Below the pieces are notes generated by a model. The model made no database searches. It saw only the letters and a program-made list of their open reading frames with translations, and had not been told where the DNA came from. From Coffea arabica (lineage: Eukaryota > Streptophyta > Magnoliopsida > Gentianales > Rubiaceae): DNA of 64,000 bases. Position 1 is the stretch's first letter. Every line of letters begins with the position of its first letter. Positions 50,077-60,708 of the stretch are shown here, one piece after another. The translations under genes were made by a program, and so were the position numbers. Location of the stretch: assembly GCF_036785885.1 (NCBI RefSeq), contig NC_092317.1:4156501-4220500 (forward strand). Direction: 5' to 3'.

Positions 50077-51283
50077 GAAACCAGTTTTGTAGCCTGAGTC
50101 AATCTAGAAGGACTATTGTGCCAGCTACAAGTTACAGGCATGAAGTGCTATAAAAATACAAAAACATCAGCTGTTAAAGTAGCTTTCATCTTTCAATTTT
50201 GTAACCGGTTTTAGCGTGAAAATGTTGTTGGGGAGGAGAGGGGACAAATTTTGTTTTCCTTTTTTTTTATTTTTTAATTTTTCCCATTTTTTTTTTAACT
50301 TATACACTCTCAATAAGGCGAACTCCAGCAGATCGCGTTCTTCTCCTTATAAGTGTAGCAGAGATTGTCAAGTTAATATTGGACATAAATATTGGCATAC
50401 ATCAATTTTTTGAATTTCACATATTTTTCTATTATAATTTGTTACCTTGAAAAAGAAGTGTCAAAATTGTGTCAACATGCCATGCTGTAATGGCATGTGG
50501 ATGTCCGAAACAATTGCCTGTAATTTGAGTTATCAGCTCAGGGGGCAGGTTGCAGGTCAAGGATACAAGTTTAGTACAGGCTGGATTGGTGGGGTTACAA
50601 ACTTAGAAAGTCGAGGTAATTGCTTAAAGATGTATATGTTGGATGGGATGATCTCCACAATGCCCTCTTTCAAATATTCCCCCATTCTTCCTGGGGAACT
50701 GGAAGAGAGTTATTCGTAAACTTGAGGGTTTGGAAGTGTTTATCTTGTTCTTGTAGCTGTAGCGTGGAACCCATGTTATGCAAAGTGGCTCTCTTTCACC
50801 GAACTCAAAGGTGAATTGCAGCTAAGCTGAACCTTCTTCAGCTACTTGGCTATGGGCTTTTTCTACTCTGATTAGGAGCATTTTTCTCTGTTAATTTCTA
50901 TTCGAGTTTGATTAAAACCCTTCTCAACTGCTTCCCCGAAAAATCGTGTTCCTCATCGTAAGAGTAGAGATGAAAGGAGAGATCCATTAACAAGGCTGAT
51001 GCACCTGGAATTGCGGTGGTACGCCGTGCTATATTACGGCGAGTTTCGGTTGTTTTAGGAAGAATGGCGCAATATCATCTTTACCGATAGCGTCTAAATA
51101 TTAAATCACCCGCTGATAGTCTAGACTTGAGATCAAAGCATGTATTTTCACTGATCAGTTATATTTTATAGTTACTTTCATCTACTCCGACCAAATAACT
51201 GTTAGTAAATCTTCTAAGGCTGTAATATGTCCTGCATTTATCTCTCCTCTTTGGTTTCTGCGGCACAGTAGGACGATTCCGGA
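50077..51283. other. TSN 3' UTR and intergenic region
   Basis: The TSN 3' UTR probably covers the first few hundred bases. Short open frames at 50447-50719 and 50620-50814 are not recognisable and are not supported as genes. Confidence 0.45.
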
Positions 51284-51450
51284 GGTTTGTTTGGACAGTT
51301 GATTATTTTTTCAAATATATTTGCTTACATCATCATTACAATTTCTAATACATATTTTTATCTTTCCAATTACCTTTTTATCTCACATACATCACATCAC
51401 AAAAAGTGTTACACTAAAAATATCTCAAATAACTTACAATCCAAACAAAG
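51284..51450. mobile_element. MITE-like element, relative of 18573-18738
   Basis: Ends TTTGTTTGGACAG and, reverse complemented, TTTGTTTGGATTG; about 30 bp of imperfect inverted repeat. It shares ACATACATCACATCA and AAAAAGTGTTA with the other copy. No clear target duplication, so the exact ends are uncertain. Confidence 0.5.
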
Positions 51451-53438
51451 AGCAAGTTTTTTACTACTGTTCTATTTTAGAAAAAGTCAACGCCTACCCA
51501 CGGAAAAGCAAAACCGGATGCTCGGGCAGCTGGTTTTATTTTGATAACAGAAAAAGAAAAGAAGAGTGTAAAGGCATTTGGCTTGTGTTTTGCAGAGCAG
51601 GATTACCAGCGCATTTGACGAAAATTTTCTTAACTGCATCATACGTAATTGTGTTGTTATACCCAAAACAAAAAAAAATAAAAAAAAAAAAGGAAAGATT
51701 TCGTGTCTTCTAGATGCCACTAGATTGGCCACGAGGTTGGCAAGAATATCAAAATCTTCAATTCGTACCAGATAATCGGTAATGAGTACTGTGTTGGAAT
51801 GATAGTATAAATGTTAAACATCACTGGATGACAGTCATCAGACGTAAACAAAAGAAATTGATAGATGGCAATGTCCATTTATTGCATTGAAGAATTGATC
51901 ATGGCAAAAGAAGAGCATGAAATTAAAACTATCACAATCCAAGAGGTCTGCCTGAGAGCAAACTTATAATATTTATGGTAATGACTATCACAACTCAAAT
52001 TTTCCTGAAAGTAAACATCTATATGGTAATGCATGTAATTGCATAGCCCAACAAGTTTTACTATGATCATTGCATAATTTATAAGTTGTTCAGCAACCAA
52101 TTAAAAATTTGTCAACTGAATAACTAATGAGCATAGCTGACAAGGTTTAATATTTACCATTTTATATCAAATAAAAGCAAGAAGAATCATACAGCCATTC
52201 TTTTCTATCCATTGACTATTGTCTCCTAAATAGTATTATATACCATTGACTATTATATCCATTGACTATACAGCCATTCTTTCCTAACGTGCTGCTGCAA
52301 CCACCCTCCAAAACCCAGGTAGGGATTTTTCTTATCGCAGCCAAAGAAATTCAGACTTCATACATTTGGATATGTTGTGCTTGCGCAAAGCACAAAAAGT
52401 AAAGAAGAAAATTCTTCAAATTCCTATTCACCATTCCCCCAATTTCGAAATAACTACTCACTGCTCTATCTATTACGCATAGATCTGCCATGGAAGTAAT
52501 CAATGAAGACATGCTGCAAGATGGAAAAAAAAAAAAAGTCCAAAGCTTTGAAGCCTATTAGTTTACGAACGGGTTTTCTAATTTGAAAAGTCGAATATTT
52601 TTCTTGATGGAGTTCAATGCAAGGCTTTGCCAAGTTCTACACAATACAGTTGTATACATGTTTTTATACGAAGTAGCGATTTCATTGAAAACCAGCAATT
52701 TGTTCTTTGAGCTAGCCAATTATTTGATCTAATATTGTGTTATTTTTAGTGACGAATGTTGGTAAATAACCATCGTCTTCATTTTTGCAGATAATGTTAA
52801 TATATCTAACATGATAATTTTTTTAGTTATCCCTTTTTTCCGGATATGTCCATAATTCTATAACGACAATTGTTTGAGTTCTTTTTTTTTTTTAAGTTAT
52901 CCCATGTTAATGTTAGTTAAAATCATTATTACTGTTACTGAGATATTTAAAGATTGGCAGTTCGAACCAAATGACTCGTACAGAGCTTAGCAACTTGTGA
53001 CAGTTACTAACCACCATAAGGATCCTATTAGTTGCGCAACATCGCCCTCTGGCACAGCGGCAACTGAAGCTATCAAATGCATAGCTTGTTTCAGTTCCAA
53101 TTCCAACTCCAATTCCAACGAGGGAATGGGCTAATCAACATAGGCAAATCCGGATATCATTGAGACTCGACGGAACTCAGTGGTGGATCTGCCAAAATAC
53201 GTCAACAATTAAAAAACTTAATAATGTGAAAATTCATGACCTCTCTACGTAGGAAAGCAACCTGCTGATCCCAATCCAATAGTCTCATATACATAGTCAT
53301 ACATTGACGGTCAAAATAATCCTAGGGAAAAACTCAAGATTCCGATGAGTGAAAATTCCAGAACTGCAAAAGAACTAAACCCAAATATCTAAGCCAAAAA
53401 AGTGTTTAGTCTGCCCCCTGGAGCATCCGACACAGTTC
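51451..53438. other. Intergenic region between TSN and calnexin 3' ends
   Basis: Convergent 3' ends meet here. AT-rich, with no recognisable gene or clear repeat. Repeated CCATTGACTAT phrases (about 52210-52270) form a small imperfect tandem repeat. The last 150 bp is probably calnexin 3' UTR. Confidence 0.4.
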
Positions 53439-56400
53439 TCAGTTATCACGCCTGATCCTCCTACGTGGTGCAGCACCTGCATCCTCATTTGGCTCTTCCT
53501 TCTCTTCAGTGGTTTCTTGATTACTTGAAGATTCAGGAGCTGGCTCTTCAGTCTTCTCTGGCTCCTCCCTAGCTCTAGCCTGCAGATAAAGCAATTCAAC
53601 ATATGATGAGCTACAGAAAGGCTCCAATAAGCTGAGACTTTTTACTATCAAGAGAATGAAATGAATAAAAGAATTGCCCAAGACTCACAGGCTTCTTCCC
53701 GCCAAAGATGATCTTCAATAGAAGTGTGAAGATAACAACTATGATTGAGATGATAACACCAATTGTGAGGTTTGGCTGTTTCTCAGCTTTTTCAAGAAGA
53801 TCCTGCAACAATATAAACGCATATATGCTTTAGCCACACACGGAATCCAAATTCAAAGAATTATAAAACAGCACATAACATGAGCCCATGACTCACCAAG
53901 ACTTTGAGCTTGTGTTCGCCCAAGAAAGGGAGGTCTGCAACCTTGTAGAGGAGATCAAAGACTGTCTTCTGTAAATTATTCAAACACTGATATGAGAGGC
54001 AAGCAGCAATGCATATACAGAAAATAATGAACAAACAGGCAGTACAATAAGTTACCTGGAAGCCTTTAAGAGCACCTGTATCTGCAGCTGCTTCTTCAGC
54101 CTTCTGTTTTTCTTTCTCTACCTCAAACTTTGGCTTCCAAGTAGTTGTTCGGTATGATTCTGCAACCTTTTCATCACTTGCTATCAGAATGTTATCAAAC
54201 AAGATACCATCTTGCATTGTCCAAAGCTCAATGCCGATAGCAGCAATAGGCTCAAAATCAGGCCTATCAAGCTCAAAGTAGCTTGGATTTGGTATTTCCT
54301 GTGGCTTCCAAATACCCTTGTAATTGGGATTATCAATCATTGGTGCATGCCATTTTCCCTTATAAGCAGGATTCCTCTTCATTGGTTTCTTCCACTCACC
54401 ACAACCAGGGGCTTCAGCACACTTGGGGTTGTCAATTTTGGGAGCCTCCCACTCACCATCCTCTTCATCATCCCAGTCTTCTGGTTTTGTTGCCTCAGGA
54501 TCATCAATCTCCTCAGGCTCATCATCCAACCACCCTTCAGGCTTTACAGCATCCTCATCCACAATTTCAAGTGGTGCATCCTCATCCCAGTCATCTGGCT
54601 TTGTGGCATCAGGGTCTGGAATCTTGGCCCTCTCATCCCAGTCCTCAGGCTTCTTATCATCTGGATCAGGAATTGTCTTGGAAGGGATAAGTGGTGGTTC
54701 AAAATCTTCAGCTGAGAGAAAGTCTGCCTTCTTCTTCTCCTCTCCATCAATCAAGATCCGCAACTCATTGTCAGGTTTCAAAATGGCAGTGTAGATATGA
54801 GTTAATTTGTCAGAAGGAACAGAGGGTGGAAACTTAAGATGGTGCTCAATGAACTCTCCAGTCTTGGGGTTCTTATGCTTCAAGATGAAATGAACCTTGT
54901 TCGTGGCTCCACATTTATCAGGTCCAAACATAATGGAGTATGGAGATTCATTATCAAATTCCTTGGACATCCACCCAGCATCCTGGGGTCGAAGGTACTT
55001 AAGATAGGCACCACCACATTCCAATCCTTCCTGAAGGCGAACTTCATACTGGAGGACAACAGTTCCATCCTTAAGATCAGCAGGCTCATCCAGCTCCTTT
55101 ACGATAGCATACTTCCTCGCCTTCTCACTGACAAGAAGCCCATAATCATCATGTCCCTCACTCTTCTCACGTTTCCATACACCTACGCAGCCAAAAACTC
55201 ATCAGTTAAGAGCAAGTATAAAATAGGAGAGCTACCTAACAACATTGTCCAAAGAGCTAATGCCAATGCCACTTTGTAAGGCTTCTATAACTACTAGCAA
55301 CAGAATTAATTAGATAAACTACTACACTGCAGAGAACATACTATGCCTTGCTTCCAATGAGACAAACAATTTATATCAGAACAGGTAACAACAAATAACA
55401 AAACACGCCTGGCTTCAATGAGACAAGCAACTTGTGTTGGGACAGGCAGACAATTGTTTTCACACTGCTCTCAATAAATACATGTATACATCAAAACGAG
55501 CATAGGCCCATAAATTTAAACTTCATGGGTAAGCATAAAGTATTGTATTCTTGATTACTACAGTACAAATTTTCAAGCCAGCAGTTATGCCTTGGATAGA
55601 TGCTCAGGACTCACTAAATCTTCCTAGCTTGGTTTCTATACAGCTATGACTAACAAACCAATGCTAGTCCATGCAAATTTGTGAGCAGCTTTCAGGAATC
55701 AGACTAGTCAAATTCACATCAAGTTTAATTCAGATTAAAATTTGAAGGAACAATTAAATTTTTATCTATCTAAACCCAGAACCATAGAGAATAAAGGTTG
55801 CTTCTTCCGCCCTCCCCCAAACCAAAACAAACAGAAAAACAAGGTTCCATTTTTCTGGAATGATTTCTAGTGTGTGTAATTCGTATAGAGAGCTGTGCCA
55901 ATGTTGGATAAACTTAAAACCATTAAGCCACGACATGCCACAAGTTATCATGTGTTGCAATGTCAATTTTCATTTTTGTGGAGCTTTAATGACAATATCT
56001 TTAGAATCTTTGAATGCACTATTACACTAGTATCCAAGGGCATAAATCTGCACACAGTCGGCAAATAATCCTCCTAAAAAGTGCTAAAAATGCAACTCAA
56101 ATCCATTAAAGTTCAGCATAAAAAATATTTTTAATAGTACAACACAATTGCAGGTAAGTGGACTATAAAAACAGCTGCACGTAATCTCAATTTCACTCAA
56201 AACAATTAAAAGTTAGCTCTTTAAGAAGTCAAAGATCCAGTAATGATTAATCCTAACAAAGTGATCACGCCAGCCAAGCCCACGGCTCATGGTCTACTAA
56301 ACATGTACAAACAGAATAACATACAAATTCAACATCTAATAGCACTATCTCAAGTTAAACATCAGGCACTTCCATCCACCTCAAAAGATTCAAATCATAC

Positions 56401-56812
56401 AAATTCGGAAAAAAAAAATTGCAAAAAACAAGACTGCACAAACTATATTTACTGAAATCAAACAGCTGAATGACAAATAAACTTTGAAATTAAAACCGAG
56501 AAATTCAAAAACAGATCCAATAAAGAAAATTTTACCTTTATAATCCTCCTTCTCAGAAACAACCCATCTCCCCTCGATTGCCTCCTCAAACGACTCGTAA
56601 AATTCCTGAAAAAATAAACAAGAAAGCTGTTACACAGAAAAATTCATACTTCCAAACCAGATCCAATGCTAGAACCTCAAAAAACTCAATCATACATTCA
56701 CATATTCAACACTTACAGAATTAGACGACGCCTTGAGCTGCGAGAAAAAGCATCCGACAACAAGCATCAGCAGCAAATACCGCAGATTAGGTTTTCGCTT
56801 CATTCTTTCCAT
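53439..56812 (-). CDS. CNX: Calnexin, ER lectin chaperone
   Basis: Type I ER membrane chaperone that binds monoglucosylated N-glycans with Ca2+ and retains unfolded glycoproteins. Six exons: 56812-56717, 56605-56536, 55182-54056, 53968-53897, 53802-53689, 53579-53439; 1620 nt, 539 aa. There is an N-terminal signal peptide ([16 protein letters not shown]). The luminal globular domain includes [22 protein letters not shown] and MFGPDKCG. The P domain has type-1 repeats ([14 protein letters not shown] and related) and type-2 repeats ([27 protein letters not shown]). One transmembrane helix lies at about 467-488 ([20 protein letters not shown]), then an acidic cytosolic tail ending RRRIRRDN. The long exon 3 carries nearly the whole lectin domain. 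The start used is the first of two Met codons four residues apart (MERM). Confidence 0.97.
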
Positions 56813-57100
56813 TATTTACCACCAAATTTCCAAAAAAAATTCTCAGGAAAAAGAAAAGAACTCAATAACGAAATTCGAAATTAATGCCGAGCCGATCGAT
56901 TATTACGGGTTGAAGAGAAAAATAAAGAGAAGGAGATGAGAAGAAGTCTCCAGAAGCTCTGTATCCTGGCCTAGAGAGAGCAAAAGTGAGAGCTTCGAAT
57001 GATAATTAGGAAAAAAAAAGAATGATATTTAGGAGATTTTTAGTTTATATCTAAATATATATACGTAGATCGTGGAAAGCACGGAGGCTCAGTGGTTTCA

Positions 57101-57125
57101 GCCAATGATATTTGGAGCCACGTGA
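57101..57125 (-). promoter_or_regulatory. CCAAT and CCACGTG boxes upstream of calnexin
   Basis: CCAAT at 57102-57106 and CCACGTG at 57118-57124 lie about 300 bp from the calnexin ATG. They resemble the parts of an ER stress response element, but the spacer is 11 nt instead of the standard 9, so a working ERSE is doubtful. The G-box itself is a normal bZIP site. Confidence 0.3.
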
Positions 57126-57295
57126 GGTGGGCGAATGAAAAAATGACACGTAATTAGTAGTGACGAGATTAGTAGTCGTGATGCAGTGGAATTAGATCCA
57201 CCGTTGGAAATGGGTTGATCCGACCAATGTGTAGGGCCACTGTTTTTAGCTTGCTTGACTTGATCTTTTCTGGTGAGAACAGAACATTCCTACTT

Positions 57296-57481
57296 TTTTT
57301 TTTTTTTTTTTTTTTTCGACACTGGGGTGTCCGGGTCAAGACCCGAAGGCGGCCCGACTAATCCCAGCGGCCCGAGAGGAGAGGCCCCATCCCCTCAAGC
57401 ACGGTAACCCTGCACGACTCGAACCCTGGCAAACGCTCCTAAGGAGGCGTGCGTTGCCAGACGAGCTGCCCAGGAGGGGCT
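57296..57481 (-). mobile_element. tRNA-derived SINE, 15-bp TSD
   Basis: Flanked by AGAACATTCCTACTT at 57281-57295 and 57482-57496. Reading on the minus strand it begins GCCCCTCCTGGGCAGCTCGT (A-box region), has a B box GGTTCGAGTCG (complement of 57415-57425) and ends in a poly-A of about 21 nt (T run 57296-57316). GC-rich, unlike its surroundings and unlike the SINE at 19341, so it is a different family. Confidence 0.88.
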
Positions 57482-57589
57482 AGAACATTCCTACTTACTC
57501 CTTCAAGAAATGTATAATTCCCCTTTTCAGCCACAAAATAAAAAAAAAAGTATGATTTGTCACCCAAAGAAGGAAGGATTAAATTCAAC

Positions 57590-57985
57590 AAATGTAGGGT
57601 TGGTGACAAGTCGAGTTGAGATTGAGTAGTGCTCGTACTCAAGTTCAAATTCATTGAATTTCTAAGCTATTTGAGCTTCAGCTCTACACGATCGAGTAAG
57701 AGAACTTGTAACTTGACTTGATTCATAAGGATAATATGTAAACTCAAACTCGACTTGATAAAACTCGATTTTCTTCTTGAGCCTTATCGAGTTTGAATAC
57801 TCTAACAAAACTCAAATTTTGTGTAAATATAAATACATAGCGGTCATTTTATAACTAAAAGAAATATATTACAAGAGAACTCAAACTCGCGCAACTTGAG
57901 ATTTGTAATAATTGAAGAAGTAGCTCGAACTTGAGCCACTCATGAACAGCTTGCGACCGGCTCGACTCGCTAGCACCTGTAATCG
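57590..57985. repeat. CTCGA-rich degenerate repeat
   Basis: About 400 bp dense in CTCGA/TCGAG words in both orientations, for example CAAGTCGAGTTGAG near the left end and CGGCTCGACTCGC near the right. The overall impression is of an old inverted-repeat transposon, but I could not define its ends or a target duplication. Confidence 0.35.
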
Positions 57986-57999
57986 TTCCTGAAGAAATT

Positions 58000-58946
58000 C
58001 CAATTTCCCAATAATTAAAAAGAAGTAATATGACCTCATAGAAAGTCACAATGAATGAACGAATAACACCTTAAACCCACAATCCCATCCATGATTAAAA
58101 CATTCTAGCGTATATTTCTTGCTGATATAATTTGAGAGTCTGTAATACTCGGCGAGTCTCTTTTATAAGGTTCAATTTGTAATAGGTGGAGTTAGATATA
58201 TCTTTTTTAAGATTATAATAAGGTTCTTTTACTTTTTTTTTTTAAAATTTCTTTGACAAAATCTAGTCTTTATATTTAAGGTAAATAGTACTGTCACATG
58301 CATATTGAACAACAAATTTTTGGGCCCTCGAAAAGTATTCGTACATAATATTGGTGTAACATCTCACTTTGCTGATCTAGAATCATTCTGCTTAGACATG
58401 TTACAAAAAAAAAAAAAAATTTTAAGCAGCATGAGTACTGAGGATCTGTTTGATAACATAAAAAAATGCTCGGCAGTCTGGTGGGCTTTTTATCCTGTCT
58501 GTCACTAGTACTGGTGTCCATTTGATTATTTAGTTATTATTCTCTAACGAATGGAAGCACGCCACTGATTTGATAAAGATGGAACTTTTCCACGGCTTCA
58601 CCTGAAAGAGGAATAGAATGATTACGATTTACAAAAGCCTTGAGAAAGCTTTTTACATGATTAAGCACGAATTGTTGAATCCAACCACAACTAATCCAAC
58701 AACTATGCTTGTAAATTGAATTTTCTTAATCGAGACTAATTATCAACATGAAATTGACTGAGTCAACATTTCCTATCAACTTGATCATACTTAACCTATA
58801 TATGTCTATCTTGGCCCTGTGTTAACGAGAAAGAATTTATGAAAACTTTCTCTTAATTGTAAAGTTATCTCGGCAGCAATTGATGATTCCTAGCCAATCC
58901 GACACGACACAACTGAGTGGAAAAATGTTGCTTCAAAGATTGACAA
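58000..58946. other. Intergenic, no gene seen
   Basis: AT-rich DNA with only short open frames (such as 58305-58508, low complexity). Nothing recognisable. Confidence 0.4.
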
Positions 58947-58955
58947 ATGTTCTTA

Positions 58956-59620
58956 GAGAAAATGACATGTTTCATCTCTCACATTTCACAAAAATATTCT
59001 TTTCGTCCCTCACTTTTAAAATGAAGCAATTTCATCCCTGACATTTAAAAATTAAAGTTATTATATCCCTAAACCTAATTTTCAATCTGAATCAAACCAT
59101 CCAATAATCCAATAATAAATTTCGGAGATAGAATTGATAGGTCACTCGGTCAATTTCATCATATTCATATGACATTTATCAAACCAAAAAAATAAATATT
59201 ATAACATGAAGGCCATTATTTGTTTTGGAATAGTCGGGTTTTTCTTTTGGGTAAATCTTTTCATGCACCGTTAGTATATTCGCTTGCGAGTCTAAATGTG
59301 TATCATAAATACAAAATTTGGTGTTTAAATTTAAATTGAAACGATATGGTAGGTACATAAAACTATCAGTGTATACAATATTGACAATGTAGGAATTCAA
59401 GTTGAGTTATATTCAAGTTAAGTTAACCAAGTGATCTACCAATTATACCTCCAAAATTTGTAATCAGGTTGATAGGTGGTTTGATTCAGATTGAAAATTG
59501 AGTTCAATGATGTAATAGCTTTAATTTTTAAATGTCAAGGACGAAATTGCTTCATTTTAAAAGTGAGGAACGAAAAGAATATTTTTGTGAAATGTAAGGG
59601 ATGAAACAGGTCATTTTCCC
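58956..59620. mobile_element. Mutator-type non-autonomous element with ~200-bp TIRs, 9-bp TSD
   Basis: 665 bp between direct repeats ATGTTCTTA (58947-58955 and 59621-59629). The arms (58956 to about 59160, and about 59410 to 59620) are inverted copies: both contain CACAAAAATATTCTTTTCGT, CACTTTTAAAATGAAGCAAT and TTTTCAATCTGAATCAAACC when read inward. The first 145 bp match well; the rest is more diverged. The centre of about 250 bp has no transposase. Confidence 0.88.
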
Positions 59621-60267
59621 ATGTTCTTAATACTACACCAAATGTGGGATTTGATGCCCTCTTTTGTGAAAGACGGAGGACATCCATTATCCATTGCCTG
59701 CCGTAAAAGGAATTTGAATTTCCTTGGTCGGATCGAGGAGGCTGGCATGGCCAAACACCAATCAACACATTTACAGTTTCTTTCGTTTTTATAAATGTAA
59801 GATAGGATGATTTGTAGTAGATTATGAGTAGAATTATAAGGATTGAAGACAATAACCAGAAGATGACAAGCGGATAATCCATTTACTTCCCTTGACATTT
59901 TGCATCCATCTTATATCTTTATACTATAAGGAGGAGGCGAATTTATCCTCGTTAACAGGGATAAACTAGAAGAGCGGCCTACTCAATGGACCGTGCAGGG
60001 TTGTATCCAGGATCGTGCTTGCGCGGGCGCGTGCGCACACACATATATGTATATATGTCGCCCTGATCTGTACTAGTGATCTCCAATAACATATATAAAT
60101 GCAAAAGGAAATTTATCCAAATAATTTGATAAGGTTATAGTAGATAAGCGCGCTAATTTCATTTTATAATTTCATGGCACGTTTCAGGTGACAACAACAT
60201 GAACAAACCCTAGTAACTCTAGTGATTTATACTAAGCGTGGGTAAATTACTTCTCCAAGTTCCATTC

Positions 60268-60692
60268 ATTTTTTTTTTTAGGTTTTCCAACGATAACATT
60301 TTATTTAAAAACCGAAAGCTGTTGCTAATTTGGAGCAACTGCCCCTACATCTGCTCTAGCTAAAGTAACTAACCAGAGAGGGAAGAAGTCCTTCTACTTA
60401 ATTTCACTAATCAAGTTAACGACATACTTTCTCAACTTGTGACTAACATGATGGTTACCCTCTCTTCGAACAAAAGAGAAGTAACACTCTCTAAATTCCC
60501 TCTGCAGCACCTGAATATCCAATCTTTGGGTCAGCAGTGTTTCCCAATATAATTCTCTCCACTGCTACTTTACAATCTGTCTGAATCTCCACCCTTCCAA
60601 CTTTGCTTTAGCCAGTGCAATCCTGATTGCCATTGTTTCTTCAATCAGAGGTTCACAGTTGCGTTGTTCAGGACCTGCCCAAGCACATTTGG
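60268..60692 (-). mobile_element. 5'-truncated LINE (non-LTR retrotransposon) 3' end
   Basis: 425 bp between 16-bp direct repeats TCTCCAAGTTCCATTC (60252-60267 and 60693-60708), with the poly-A tail on the minus strand (T run 60268-60280). It carries the RNase H remnant annotated separately, then a short 3' UTR. Direct repeats, poly-A and 5' truncation together indicate target-primed insertion of an L1-like element. Confidence 0.85.
60330..60692 (-). pseudogene. Broken RNase H-like domain of LINE polyprotein
   Basis: Minus-strand translation in two or three frames gives ETMAIRIALAKAKLEGWRF, then VEIQTDCKVAVERIILGNT, then FSFVRREGNHHVSHKLRKYV and VGAVAPN near the end. This is the pattern of the plant RVT_3/RNase H domain that ends many LINE ORF2 proteins. 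At least one frameshift and one in-frame stop separate the pieces, so it is not functional. Confidence 0.8.
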
Positions 60693-60708
60693 TCTCCAAG
60701 TTCCATTC

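Noticed and set aside
54423-54794. Ser/Gly-rich plus-strand frame
   Set aside because: Antisense shadow of the calnexin P-domain repeats.
57296-57481. Possible intact tRNA or pseudo-tRNA gene
   Set aside because: The A and B boxes belong to a longer body with poly-A tail and target duplications, so it is a SINE.
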